Shown: piece after piece, positions 17,363-25,762 of the stretch
Position numbering within the stretch: the first letter of the stretch is position 1
Layout: each line of letters opens with the position of its first letter
Source of the DNA: Bacillus sp. NTK071
Lineage (GTDB): Bacteria; Bacillota; Bacilli; Bacillales; Guptibacillaceae
Direction of reading: 5' to 3'
Assembly (NCBI RefSeq): GCF_017303315.1
Contig: NZ_JAFKOI010000007.1
Location: 124,001 to 188,000 of the forward strand
Length of the DNA: 64,000 bases
Notes under the pieces: generated by a model
What the model was told of the DNA's origin: nothing
Seen by the model: only the letters and a program-made list of their open reading frames with translations
Database searches by the model: none
Made by a program: the position numbers and the translations under genes

Positions 17363-17713
17363 TTATTTCTCCATTGCTCCGTTATGCTTCGAGACAACTT
17401 CTCGTAGATCAGTATCATCACTTTGATCTGTTTTAAAAGCTAGAAGATAGCGAAATTCTTTATCTGCTCGTTCAGCAGGATCGGCGTTTTCTTCCTGCTT
17501 ACCTGTTGGCGTTTCATTAGAGAAAAACAGGTCGTTGTTTGCTCCAGCAGGTGTTCCAGGTCCCTGACCAGGATATGGAATATCCAAGTTAAGCTTTTGA
17601 TCTTCCGGAATATGTTCAACTGACAATTGACTTACAGAGTAAGTCTGTAAATCAGTTTTTGCGCTTTCTGCATCGTTCTCTGTTGTAAAATAAGCTTGCA
17701 ATGTTTTACTCAT
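17363..17713 (-). CDS. Small hydrophilic protein, possibly general-stress (YflT-like)
   Basis: 116 residues, acidic and soluble. It starts MSKTLQAYFTTENDAESAK, where an N-terminal alternation of hydrophobic residues and an acidic helix (ENDAESAKTDLQTY) recalls the YflT/general stress protein 17M fold, but the match is weak. The middle is Pro/Gly-rich (PYPGQGPGTPAGANNDLF) and likely disordered. The start is placed at 17713, where AAAAGGAG lies nine bases upstream; longer in-frame starts lack a binding site. It is monocistronic with a strong terminator. Function unknown. Confidence 0.72.
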   Translation of the reverse strand: MSKTLQAYFTTENDAESAKTDLQTYSVSQLSVEHIPEDQKLNLDIPYPGQGPGTPAGANNDLFFSNETPTGKQEENADPAERADKEFRYLLAFKTDQSDDTDLREVVSKHNGAMEK

Positions 17714-17903
17714 CTCAATCCAACTCCTTTTGATGATCTTATAAAGAATGCTTTCCCGATTCCGTCTTACTCTAATCATCCTTAAGAGATTTAGTATTGT
17801 GTAGTGATTACCATTAATCATTTCAAGCTTAGAAAATCTTAATTATAAATGATAGCGTTGAGCACATGCTATACACATACCAATACTTCAAGGAGGAGAA
17901 AAT

Positions 17904-18113
17904 TTGGACTATAAAAGCAATGAAAGAACCACACAGGCAAACCTTAAAATAAATAATCAATTCTACAAAGGAGATGAACATGAGAATAGTGATGAAAAAG
18001 TGAATGATGCCTTCTATTCTAAGCAACAAAAAAACGATTCTGCCCCTACAAGCTATCTAGGAAACAATATGGCAGCAGTTGATGTAACAGGAAATAAAGA
18101 CAGAGACCGATAA
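17904..18113 (+). CDS. Small hydrophilic protein, unknown
   Basis: 69 residues, very polar (Asn, Lys, Asp, Gln), no hydrophobic segment and no Cys. The TTG start at 17904 has AAGGAGGAG five bases upstream, one of the strongest binding sites in the window, and a terminator follows the stop, so it is very likely expressed. The composition resembles the short Bacillaceae proteins related to spores or stress, but I cannot name a family. It is divergent from the 17.4-kb gene and convergent with the MFS gene. Confidence 0.7.
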   Translation: MDYKSNERTTQANLKINNQFYKGDEHENSDEKVNDAFYSKQQKNDSAPTSYLGNNMAAVDVTGNKDRDR

Positions 18114-18125
18114 ATATACAATTTC

Positions 18126-18154
18126 AACAGCCCCAGCATAGCCGGGGCTGTTGG
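18126..18154. terminator. Bidirectional terminator
   Basis: AACAGCCCC/GGGGCTGTT stem with loop AGCATAGCC between convergent genes. Confidence 0.75.
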
Positions 18155-18157
18155 ACA

Positions 18158-19351
18158 TTAGCATGATAATTGAAAATGATGATAGTGTTTCCACATATAT
18201 AGAGCTGAACCAAGTAATAGAATCGCTGACACTACAAATACAAACTGAATACTAACAGCTTCTGCAAGGAAACCAAACAATAACGCCCCACATCCGAATG
18301 TTATTGCACTCAATGCACTTTGAGCACTAAATACTTCCGGAAGAGAACTCTTTGGACAGGACTTCTGGATAAACGTCACGATTGCAATGGACTTCACTTG
18401 CTCCACTATACCTGATACCACAGTTAGCACAACAGCAAGAATGGCTATCTCATTGGACCCGAATAACAACGTTACTGCACCTACAACCAATGAAGCGGTA
18501 AGTAGGATTGCCTTCATGTGTTTCTCAAACAATTGGGTATTCCTTGACACAATAAGTCCGCCAGCAATTAATCCAATAAAGAAACTTGCATTTAAATAAC
18601 CCCACCAAGCTTCTGATTTTTGAAGAACGTCATTCACAAAGATATATAGTATCGCAGCGATCCAGACGACATTTGCGATAGATTCCAGAAAAATCATAAC
18701 GTGAACCGTTCGTAAAATGGGATGTTTCCAGATTGTTTGCCAACCGCTTGAAATCGGGATTCTAGACTTCTTTTTACGCTGACTCCCCTCATTTTCAATC
18801 AGTGCCATGAAGATTGTTGAGATACAATACAGACCAAACGTAAGCCAGATAACCGATGAGCCTGACATGAAAGCAACAATGATACCTCCAACAGCCCAAC
18901 CTCCAAATTGAATCGTTTGATCAACTACTGCTACAAAGCTATTGGCTTGTGTCAGCTCTGACTCTTGCACAATCATAGGTAGCATGGCATTTCGGGCAGG
19001 CGCTGCCCACCCGTCAAGAAAAGCAATAATAAATGCGAGCATAAATATGACTTCTAATCCTGGTTGATAAAGTAAAAAAGAAGCACCAAGGATAACTAAA
19101 ATGAATGTTTTTAATCCTTGAGACCAGACCAACATTCTTTTTAAGGCGAACTGACTCAACATGACAGGTGCACACATTCCACTGATAAACCGGGCTAAGG
19201 TTATCGTGAAAGGCAAAAGTGATAAATAAAGCGCGGATCCTGTTGACTGATAAAGTATAGCAATTAACGCAACAATATAAAGAACGTCCCCTATATTGGC
19301 ACACGCTTGACCAATCCACAGGAAACGAAACGAACGTAACCTCATCATCAC
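18158..19351 (-). CDS. Major facilitator superfamily transporter
   Basis: 397 residues, 12 predicted helices. The N-terminus (FRFLWIGQACANIGDVLYIVAL) and DGWAAPARNAMLPMIVQESEL loop belong to the MefA/EntS-like MFS group of exporters. It is probably an inner-membrane efflux pump for a small hydrophobic compound; the substrate is unknown. AAAGGGG precedes two adjacent ATG codons. It is divergent from the sulfolipid operon with a 459-base gap between. Confidence 0.82.
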   Translation of the reverse strand: MMMRLRSFRFLWIGQACANIGDVLYIVALIAILYQSTGSALYLSLLPFTITLARFISGMCAPVMLSQFALKRMLVWSQGLKTFILVILGASFLLYQPGLEVIFMLAFIIAFLDGWAAPARNAMLPMIVQESELTQANSFVAVVDQTIQFGGWAVGGIIVAFMSGSSVIWLTFGLYCISTIFMALIENEGSQRKKKSRIPISSGWQTIWKHPILRTVHVMIFLESIANVVWIAAILYIFVNDVLQKSEAWWGYLNASFFIGLIAGGLIVSRNTQLFEKHMKAILLTASLVVGAVTLLFGSNEIAILAVVLTVVSGIVEQVKSIAIVTFIQKSCPKSSLPEVFSAQSALSAITFGCGALLFGFLAEAVSIQFVFVVSAILLLGSALYMWKHYHHFQLSC

Positions 19352-19810
19352 TACCCCTTTTTTATTTATTCATTCGTTTGCAAAAGGGTAGTCGATTTAC
19401 ATATGATTAATCACTCCTATTCCTCCATTTAATGCAACTAACTTTCTTCATCAGTTATTCGTAATCATCACCTTTAATTGGAAGGGAAGTTATGAAGAGT
19501 ACGTTCCAAAACTATAGAAACTTTCACCAATCGGTATTCTTTTTAGTTCATCAAATACAGTCTAACATATTAAATAGAAAATAATTTTCAATTTTCCAAA
19601 TTAATAAATTGTTTTTATTGCCTGTTTCAGGCAAACTTAAAAGTGTAGACAAATTCCATTATGGGAATGAAACAGTCATTCACTGATTCATTTAAAGATT
19701 TAGTAAATTAAATGTCATAAGTTGAATGAACCCTTGATGAATGCTATCGTAAATACTTGATAATGCAAGCATTCCACATTTAAATCGACCATTTGATGGA
19801 GGTAAGATCT
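19352..19810. other. AT-rich divergent control region of the MFS and sulfolipid genes
   Basis: 459 bases with no gene. It contains a small hairpin TGCCTG-TTT-CAGGCA near 19619-19633 and several possible -10 hexamers upstream of the synthase (for example TATCGT and GATAAT near 19745-19765). I could not settle on one promoter, and no clear PhoP box repeat was found. Confidence 0.4.
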
Positions 19811-20959
19811 ATGAAAATTATTGTTGCAGGCGGAGATGGTTTCTGCGGGTGGCCAACCGCACTTTATTTATCAAAACAGGGTCATGACGTAACGATCATT
19901 GATAATATGATTCGCCGTAAATGGGATGATGAATTACGCTCCAATTCCTTAACGCCCATTTTGCCCCTCGAAGAACGAGTGAGATTATGGGAAGAGAAAA
20001 CCGGAAAAAAGATTGCGATCTATGACTGTGATTTGATGCATTACGATTTCTTAAAAGAGATTTTCAAGCAGGTACAGCCTGAGGCATTTGTTCACTTTGC
20101 CGAACAACGCTCAGCTCCATATTCCATGATTGACCGTGAACACGCGGTATTCACTCAAACCAACAATGTTGTAGGTAATCTTAATGTTCTATATGCAATC
20201 AAAGAAGTGAAACCTGACTGCCATTTGATTAAATTGGGAACAATGGGTGAATATGGTCAGCCTAACATAGATATTGAAGAAGGTTACATAAAAATAGAAC
20301 ATAATGGACGCGAAGATGTCCTTCCTTTCCCTAAACAACCGGGGTCGTTCTATCATTTATCAAAAGTACATGATAGTCATAACATTCAATTCGCTTGTAA
20401 AATATGGGGCATTCGTGCAACTGATCTAAATCAGGGAATTGTATATGGACTTCATACTGAAGAAGATGAATATGATGAAGGTCTCATTAATCGTCTCGAT
20501 TATGACGGTGTTTTTGGGACAGCCCTTAATCGCTTTATTATTCAGGCTGCGATTGGCCACGACATTACAGTCTATGGATCTGGTAAACAAACTCGTGCAT
20601 TCCTAAACATTAAAGATACCATTCGATGTGTTGAAATTGCAGCTGAAAATCCTGCTGACAAAGGCGAATTTAGAGTGTTTAACCAGTTTACAGAAGAATT
20701 CTCCGTGCTTGAACTTGCCCAAAAAGTTCAACGAGTAGCAAAAGCAAAAGGCCTTAACATTGGAATAGATCATATAGAGAACCCACGTATTGAGAAGGAA
20801 GAACATTACTACAAAGCGGTTAACACAAGTTTAATCGATCTTGGTCTAGAGCCTTCTCTATTAACAGACGATCATATCTCTAGAACGCTTGATACAGCTT
20901 TGAAGTATAAAGACCGTGTTCTTAAAGAAAATGTCCTTCCAAACGTTACCTGGAAATAA
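19811..20959 (+). CDS. sqdB: UDP-sulfoquinovose synthase (SQD1/SqdB-like)
   Basis: NAD-dependent enzyme of the extended SDR family, 382 residues. It makes UDP-sulfoquinovose from UDP-glucose and sulfite, the head-group donor for the anionic sulfolipid SQDG. The N-terminal NAD motif is GGDGFCGWPTALYLS. The sequence follows plant SQD1 closely: FAEQRSAPYSMIDR, KLGTMGEYGQPNIDIEEGYI, the catalytic SFYHLSKVHDSHNI (Tyr and Lys) and RATDLNQGIVYGL. The ATG at 19811 has GGAGG eight bases upstream. It is the first gene of an operon with a sulfoquinovosyltransferase and a GtrA protein. Cytoplasmic. Confidence 0.92.
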   Translation: MKIIVAGGDGFCGWPTALYLSKQGHDVTIIDNMIRRKWDDELRSNSLTPILPLEERVRLWEEKTGKKIAIYDCDLMHYDFLKEIFKQVQPEAFVHFAEQRSAPYSMIDREHAVFTQTNNVVGNLNVLYAIKEVKPDCHLIKLGTMGEYGQPNIDIEEGYIKIEHNGREDVLPFPKQPGSFYHLSKVHDSHNIQFACKIWGIRATDLNQGIVYGLHTEEDEYDEGLINRLDYDGVFGTALNRFIIQAAIGHDITVYGSGKQTRAFLNIKDTIRCVEIAAENPADKGEFRVFNQFTEEFSVLELAQKVQRVAKAKGLNIGIDHIENPRIEKEEHYYKAVNTSLIDLGLEPSLLTDDHISRTLDTALKYKDRVLKENVLPNVTWK

Positions 20960-20989
20960 ATTGACGCTATAACTAACAGAGGTGTTCGT

Positions 20990-22132
20990 ATGAAAATATC
21001 CATCGTAACAGAAACATTCCTACCTTCAACTGACGGTGTCGTTACTCGTCTTCGAGCCTCAATCGACTACTTACTTGATCAAGGGCACGAAATTCAGGTA
21101 ATTGCACCAGATTTAGGAGTGCGCAGCTATCGGAATATTCGGTTTGATGGCGTACAACCTCGTACTTTCTTTTTATATAAACATCGTAAATTTGGGATGC
21201 CGACACGCTTAATCAAAACGTACCTTGAAGACTTTGATCCGGATCTTGTTCATGTAGTTAACCCTGCCTTTATGGGGTACTCGGGAATTAAATATGGTAA
21301 AAGACTCGGCGTACCATTGGTTGCTTCTTATCACACACACGCGCCAAAATACGCTAACTATTACAACGCTTCTTGGTCAGAGCCTTTACTTTGGTGGCAT
21401 TTTAGAAGGATGCATAATAAAGCAGATATTAATTTGTGTACATCTCAGGCTATTCTAGAAGAATTGAACGAACACAACTTCTATAACATGCACCTTTGGA
21501 AACGAGGAGTTGATACAGAGCGATTTAATCCTGAACTTCACGATGAAGACATGCGACAACGTCTTACGGATGGGAATTCCGATAAAACACTGCTTCTTTT
21601 TGTAGGCAGACTCGCATTTGAGAAAGAAATCGATTCACTGATTCCCATGCTTGAGCAAAAGTCAGATACACATCTCGCAATTGTTGGAGATGGTCCTTAT
21701 CGAGAAGAACTTGAGAAGAATTTTGCCCATCTCAATAATGTGACATTTACTGGTTTTCTCCATGGGGAGGAATTAGCGCGAGCCTATGCGTCTTCTGATG
21801 CTTTTATTTTCCCATCAACTACTGAGACATTAGGCCTTGTCATTCTAGAAGCTATGGCCAGCGGACTTCCGGTTATTGCTGCTGAGTCAGGACCAACGAA
21901 CGAGCAAGTCGATGATGGATCGACAGGACTCCTCTATCGATCTGGTCCTAATGGAAATCTAACTGAGGTGGTTCACAGGTTGGAAGAGAATGGACTGTTA
22001 GAGAAAATGTCGAAAGAAGCTTATGTTCATTCAAGGGACTATGGTTGGAGAGGTCCTGCACAGCAGCTTCTAGATTTCTACGAATCAGCCATTGAGCTGA
22101 AGCAAAATGAAGAACAGCAGGCGATCCAATAG
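20990..22132 (+). CDS. sqdX: Sulfoquinovosyltransferase-like GT4 glycosyltransferase (SQD2/SqdX-like)
   Basis: 380 residues, GT-B fold. It should transfer sulfoquinovose to diacylglycerol at the cytoplasmic membrane face. Features shared with plant SQD2 and cyanobacterial SqdX include ASYHTHAPKYANYY, LHLWKRGVDTERFNP-type text (LWKRGVDTERFNPE), LLFVGRLAFEKEIDSL and the EX7E motif region FPSTTETLGLVILEAMASGLP. It starts 30 bases after sqdB with GAGGTG before the ATG, so both are one transcript. The function is strongly supported by the neighbour; without it a general DAG glucosyltransferase would be the alternative. Confidence 0.88.
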   Translation: MKISIVTETFLPSTDGVVTRLRASIDYLLDQGHEIQVIAPDLGVRSYRNIRFDGVQPRTFFLYKHRKFGMPTRLIKTYLEDFDPDLVHVVNPAFMGYSGIKYGKRLGVPLVASYHTHAPKYANYYNASWSEPLLWWHFRRMHNKADINLCTSQAILEELNEHNFYNMHLWKRGVDTERFNPELHDEDMRQRLTDGNSDKTLLLFVGRLAFEKEIDSLIPMLEQKSDTHLAIVGDGPYREELEKNFAHLNNVTFTGFLHGEELARAYASSDAFIFPSTTETLGLVILEAMASGLPVIAAESGPTNEQVDDGSTGLLYRSGPNGNLTEVVHRLEENGLLEKMSKEAYVHSRDYGWRGPAQQLLDFYESAIELKQNEEQQAIQ

Positions 22133-22148
22133 ATAGAAGGTTGAGTAT

Positions 22149-22604
22149 ATGAAGCAATGGCAAATTGGTAGGGGATCAAAACAAGTAATGAGTTTCAGCG
22201 CTATCGGGGTCATGAATGCACTAGTCGACATCGGAGTACTGAATCTACTCATGCTGTTATTTCCAACAGATGATCGAATCCAGCTTATTGTCTACAATAC
22301 AATTGCATATACGCTTGCGATTACGAACAGTTACTTTTGGAATGCGAAGTTAACGTTCCCTTCCAAAGCAATCCATGACCGAAAACAGGTTCTATTGTTC
22401 CTCGCTCAGGCTATCATCGCACTTGGCATTAGCAACCTTGTTTTCTATGGTGCCCTTCTTATCTTTGAATGGATTACATTCCCTAGGTACATTGAACGTA
22501 ACATTTCAAAGGGGCTCGCCATGCTAATATCTTCTGCTTCAAGCTTTTTCATGATGAAACACCTGGTCTTTCCACGAACGAAACAGAAACAAAATTCCAA
22601 TTAA
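22149..22604 (+). CDS. GtrA-family membrane protein
   Basis: 151 residues with four predicted helices, the GtrA/DPMS fold: an N-terminal FSAIGVMNALVDIGVLNLLM helix, the AYTLAITNSYFWNAKLTF motif, and two further helices. GtrA proteins act as flippases or helpers for lipid-linked sugars. It is the third gene of the sulfolipid operon (16 bases after sqdX), so a role in moving or assembling the glycolipid is suggested by context only. A terminator follows directly. Confidence 0.8.
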   Translation: MKQWQIGRGSKQVMSFSAIGVMNALVDIGVLNLLMLLFPTDDRIQLIVYNTIAYTLAITNSYFWNAKLTFPSKAIHDRKQVLLFLAQAIIALGISNLVFYGALLIFEWITFPRYIERNISKGLAMLISSASSFFMMKHLVFPRTKQKQNSN

Positions 22605-22605
22605 A

Positions 22606-22636
22606 ATAACCCACAGAACATTTCTGTGGGTTTTTC
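22606..22636. terminator. Bidirectional terminator
   Basis: ACCCACAGAA-CATT-TCTGTGGGT with TTTTT on the plus side, between GtrA and the DUF368 gene. Confidence 0.88.
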
Positions 22637-22638
22637 CT

Positions 22639-23472
22639 TTAATCTGTATTTTCCTGCTTATGCTCGATTTTACCTAGAATAAAGGCTGCTCCGAGTCCTA
22701 GAAGTAGCGTTACTACACTTGCTATTCCAAGCATGATATCAGACTTAAAGCCCGGATACAGTACGACAACTGACCCGATGACTAATCCGATCATAACGGA
22801 ATAGGTAGCAACCGTATACTTTTTCAATAACAGTGAGATCAGCTTACCTGTTAAACTTAGTCCAATAATGATTCCCGCTCCTACTGTGAGGAGAAGAGGA
22901 ATTTGGAAAGACGAGAGACCATGAATAACAGTTTTGTAAGACCCTAGAAGCAACAGCACAAATGAGCCACTTACCCCCGGCAGAATCATTGCTGTACTTG
23001 CAAGCCATCCTGAAAAGAAAAGAACAATATAGTCCGTAAAGCTTAACGATTTCATTACTTCTCCAGAACCATCTCCCTTTAGAAAGAGAGTTGAAGCAAT
23101 TAGCACCGCTGCTAGAATTAACAATCCATAATGCAAAGGTTCAAACGTCTTTTTGTATTCTACCTTTCTTAGTAAAAAGGGTACTACACCAATAATTAAA
23201 CCGATAAAGAAAAAGAAGGTTGGCTGCGGATAATGTTGAAGGAGCTTCTCCATTAGCTGACTGACGAGAAGTAAAGCAAGACCTACACCTATTAGAAGTG
23301 GTATGAAAAATCCTAATTCTTTCTTCCAATTCTTGCTCATCAATCCATTAATTCCACTTATTAATCTTCTGTAAATTCCGAGGACCATTGCAATCGTTCC
23401 TCCGCTTACGCCTGGAATTAAATCGCTAACACCCATTAATAACCCTCTGTATATATTTCGCCACACAAACAT
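22639..23472 (-). CDS. DUF368 membrane protein (PopT-type undecaprenyl-phosphate translocase)
   Basis: 277 residues, about eight helices. The two inverted DUF368 signature motifs are seen: LIPGVSGGTIAMVLGIY near the N-terminus and ILPGVSGSFVLLLLGSY in the second half. Members of this family have been shown to recycle undecaprenyl phosphate across the membrane for cell-wall synthesis, in parallel with DedA/UptA proteins. The C-terminus is short and charged (GKIEHKQENTD). The ATG has GGAGAAGT upstream. It converges with the sulfolipid operon and is probably independent of it. Confidence 0.85.
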   Translation of the reverse strand: MFVWRNIYRGLLMGVSDLIPGVSGGTIAMVLGIYRRLISGINGLMSKNWKKELGFFIPLLIGVGLALLLVSQLMEKLLQHYPQPTFFFFIGLIIGVVPFLLRKVEYKKTFEPLHYGLLILAAVLIASTLFLKGDGSGEVMKSLSFTDYIVLFFSGWLASTAMILPGVSGSFVLLLLGSYKTVIHGLSSFQIPLLLTVGAGIIIGLSLTGKLISLLLKKYTVATYSVMIGLVIGSVVVLYPGFKSDIMLGIASVVTLLLGLGAAFILGKIEHKQENTD

Positions 23473-23532
23473 GCAAGAACTTCTCCTTTTCCTATGCGTC
23501 TAATACATACATTACCCAATTGAAGCAAGTCA

Positions 23533-23988
23533 CTAACCACTCTTCGTTTTTTTCTTCAAGTGTGTAAGAAAAACACCTTCTACTGGTTCAGATCGCTCCA
23601 CCTCTTCAAATCCGAATGTCTCATAGAATTTCACTGCAGGAACGTTATCAGCACCTGTACTCACTACGAATTCTTTATCACTTGTCACAAGTAAATATTC
23701 CATTATCTCTTTTGCAACTCCCATCCGAAAATAATCTGGATGTACTACTAGTCTGCAGATTCTAACGCTATCTTTCGTATGCTTAAAGGAAAGAACTCCC
23801 GCTACTTCGCCCTCCCTATAACACCCAATAAATGTTTCTTCACTCATTTGAATTGAATCAACCGTATCGCTCAACTGCGGAATGCCATCAAATTTAATGA
23901 TCTCTGCTTCTTTACGATAAGCAGGAAGTTGAACATCTAAAATCAATTTAGCTGTATCTGCGTTTTGATGATGTAACATTTGAATCAT
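23533..23988 (-). CDS. GNAT-family N-acetyltransferase
   Basis: 151 residues, single GNAT domain. Motif A is RICRLVVHPDYFRMGVAKEIM with the acetyl-CoA loop, followed by VVSTGADNVPAVKFYETFGFEEV. It is a soluble acetyltransferase with unknown acceptor. It has its own short transcript between the DUF368 gene and the DMT exporter. Confidence 0.85.
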   Translation of the reverse strand: MIQMLHHQNADTAKLILDVQLPAYRKEAEIIKFDGIPQLSDTVDSIQMSEETFIGCYREGEVAGVLSFKHTKDSVRICRLVVHPDYFRMGVAKEIMEYLLVTSDKEFVVSTGADNVPAVKFYETFGFEEVERSEPVEGVFLTHLKKKTKSG

Positions 23989-24148
23989 GCGAGCACCTTC
24001 TTTTTTTCATATTTTTTCTACAACGTCATGCTTTTCTTGATTCATCAATGTTGTGACGATTAGGACTTTAAGCGGCGGAGTTGAAATGTATGATAGCTTT
24101 ACAGTAAAGTGATAGAAGTGATTCGTGACTATTTACAGGAGGAATATG

Positions 24149-25033
24149 ATGAGTGATCGTAATAAAGGAATTATACTTCTGCTAATATCATCCTTCGGCT
24201 TTGCGATGATGGCAGCGTTCGTAAAACTTTCGGGTGATGTGCCTACCATTCAAAAAACGATGTTTCGAAATGCCGTATCAGCGATTATTTCGTTCGGTTT
24301 TGTTATGTATTACAAAGAACGGCTATTTGGGAAAAAGGAAAATCAAAAGTTCTTACTCCTACGGTCTGCGCTTGGTACGCTAGGAATTATCTTCTATTTC
24401 TACGCTATTGACCATCTTGTTCTCTCAGATGCCGATATGCTAAACAAGCTCAGTCCGTTCTTATTGATTATTTTCTCTGCTCTTTTCTTAAAAGAAAAAG
24501 CCAAACGCTTCCAAATAATCGCCATCATCATTGCATTTATAGGCACATTATTAATTATTAAACCGCAATTTTCAGTAGAAACGATTCCGTATATTTCAGG
24601 ACTACTATCCGCTATTTTTGCAGCTGGTGCTTATACAGTTCTAAGAGTACTCGGACAGCGCGAGAAATTCTATACAGTTGTTTTCTATTTCTCTTTCTTC
24701 TCAACTGTTGTTCTCTTACCGTTTGTCATAATGTTCTATGAGCCAATGGAAATGAGACAGCTCATTTACTTACTCTTAGCAGGTGTATTCGCAACCCTCG
24801 GTCAATTCGGATTGACGATTGCCTATAAATTTGCGCCAGCACGCGAAATCTCAATCTTTTTCTATTCAACCGTTGTGTATTCAGCGTTGATTAGCATCGT
24901 CTTATTCGGACAAATACCAGATATTTGGAGCATTCTCGGATATGTGATCATTTTCTCTGCATCATTTTATATGTTTATACGAAATAACCGTGAAGCAAAG
25001 ATTGAGAAAAGAGAGCTACAACCATCTAATTAA
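24149..25033 (+). CDS. EamA/DMT-superfamily transporter
   Basis: 294 residues with ten helices in two EamA repeats. The repeat ends carry the usual LSPFLLIIFSALFLKEKAKRFQ and VYSALISIVLFGQIPDIWS pieces. It is probably a metabolite exporter (amino acid or base); YoaV/RhaT-like, substrate unknown. AGGAGG lies six bases before the ATG at 24149; another ATG one codon earlier is possible. It is monocistronic, with a degenerate repeat and a strong terminator downstream. Confidence 0.85.
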   Translation: MSDRNKGIILLLISSFGFAMMAAFVKLSGDVPTIQKTMFRNAVSAIISFGFVMYYKERLFGKKENQKFLLLRSALGTLGIIFYFYAIDHLVLSDADMLNKLSPFLLIIFSALFLKEKAKRFQIIAIIIAFIGTLLIIKPQFSVETIPYISGLLSAIFAAGAYTVLRVLGQREKFYTVVFYFSFFSTVVLLPFVIMFYEPMEMRQLIYLLLAGVFATLGQFGLTIAYKFAPAREISIFFYSTVVYSALISIVLFGQIPDIWSILGYVIIFSASFYMFIRNNREAKIEKRELQPSN

Positions 25034-25057
25034 ATGATTTGCTGAGTTCTTTAAGGC

Positions 25058-25170
25058 TGTTTTCGTAGACATTGTTGCTATAAGAGGAGTGGTTGATTTC
25101 CGCTCCAATCAACTTTGATGTGTGAATTTCTTTATTCATAATCTCTTTCAAATACAACAATCTTTAATAA
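25058..25170. repeat. Degenerate Bacillaceae intergenic repeat (core deleted)
   Basis: The left end (GTAGACATTGTTG, then GTGGTTGATTTCCGCTCCAA) and the right end (CTTTCAAATACAACAATCTT) match the ends of the element at 54926-55075, but the GC-rich core is missing. It does not encode protein. Confidence 0.6.
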
Positions 25171-25188
25171 AAAGAGCCTTCTCTAAAG

Positions 25189-25229
25189 ACGAGTGTTAAA
25201 TTCTACCTAAGTTTAGCACTCGTTTTTTT
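25189..25229 (+). terminator. Rho-independent terminator after the DMT gene
   Basis: ACGAGTGTTAAA/TTTAGCACTCGT 12-bp stem followed by seven T. Confidence 0.85.
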
Positions 25230-25289
25230 AAAACTATATATCTAAAACTCTAACTCAACTCATAATCAACTTCATTAAATTTCAAATAA

Positions 25290-25676
25290 TTAAGATAATT
25301 TGTTTCGATATATGATCCAATCCCCACCCTTAATTTCAATAAAATGGTCTTCAGGCTCTCGCATCACATACGTAATCGCTTCGTAGCTTCCGGTGTTGCT
25401 TTCAATCGTTCGTACAATCCGGTCATATAAATTATGATCACGTCCTTCTTGAAATCCTTCGAGGGTATCTATTCGCTCAAGAAGCTGATCGTTTACTTCA
25501 TATATTTCTCCAAGTACCGTTTCATCACCAGACTCTATTAAGGCTGGATAGCCGTTTCTAGTATCATAGAGCGTTCCTTTAGTCCAACAAGTTCTTTCTC
25601 TTAGGATTGCGCCCTTAATTACTGAATGATTAATCTCCCCATATCTTAAAGTACCGTAACAAAATACAAGTCTCAC
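25290..25676 (-). CDS. Gamma-glutamylcyclotransferase-fold protein (YtfP/AIG2-like)
   Basis: About 128 residues. The N-terminal LVFCYGTLRYGEINHSVI is the GGCT substrate-loop signature (YGTLRxGxxNH), and the catalytic-type Glu is in VNDQLLERIDTLEGF. Members act on gamma-glutamyl amines or peptides; many remain uncharacterised. I prefer the GTG at 25676 (GGTGGAG eight bases upstream) over the TTG seven codons earlier. Single gene. Confidence 0.82.
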   Translation of the reverse strand: MRLVFCYGTLRYGEINHSVIKGAILRERTCWTKGTLYDTRNGYPALIESGDETVLGEIYEVNDQLLERIDTLEGFQEGRDHNLYDRIVRTIESNTGSYEAITYVMREPEDHFIEIKGGDWIIYRNKLS

Positions 25677-25726
25677 CTTGACGTCTCCACCTCTCAACAG
25701 ATTACGAAACAGCCAATTTTAACTAC

Positions 25727-25750
25727 AAAAAAGCCCGCTATAAGCGGGCC
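25727..25750 (-). terminator. Terminator after the pyruvate oxidase gene
   Basis: GCCCGCT-TAT-AGCGGGC stem followed by six T on the minus strand. Confidence 0.9.
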
Positions 25751-25762
25751 ATCCTTTTCTTA

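Noticed and set aside
19619-19800. PhoP boxes upstream of the sulfolipid operon
   Set aside because: Phosphate control would make sense for SQDG, but no repeated TTAACA-type boxes with the right spacing were found.
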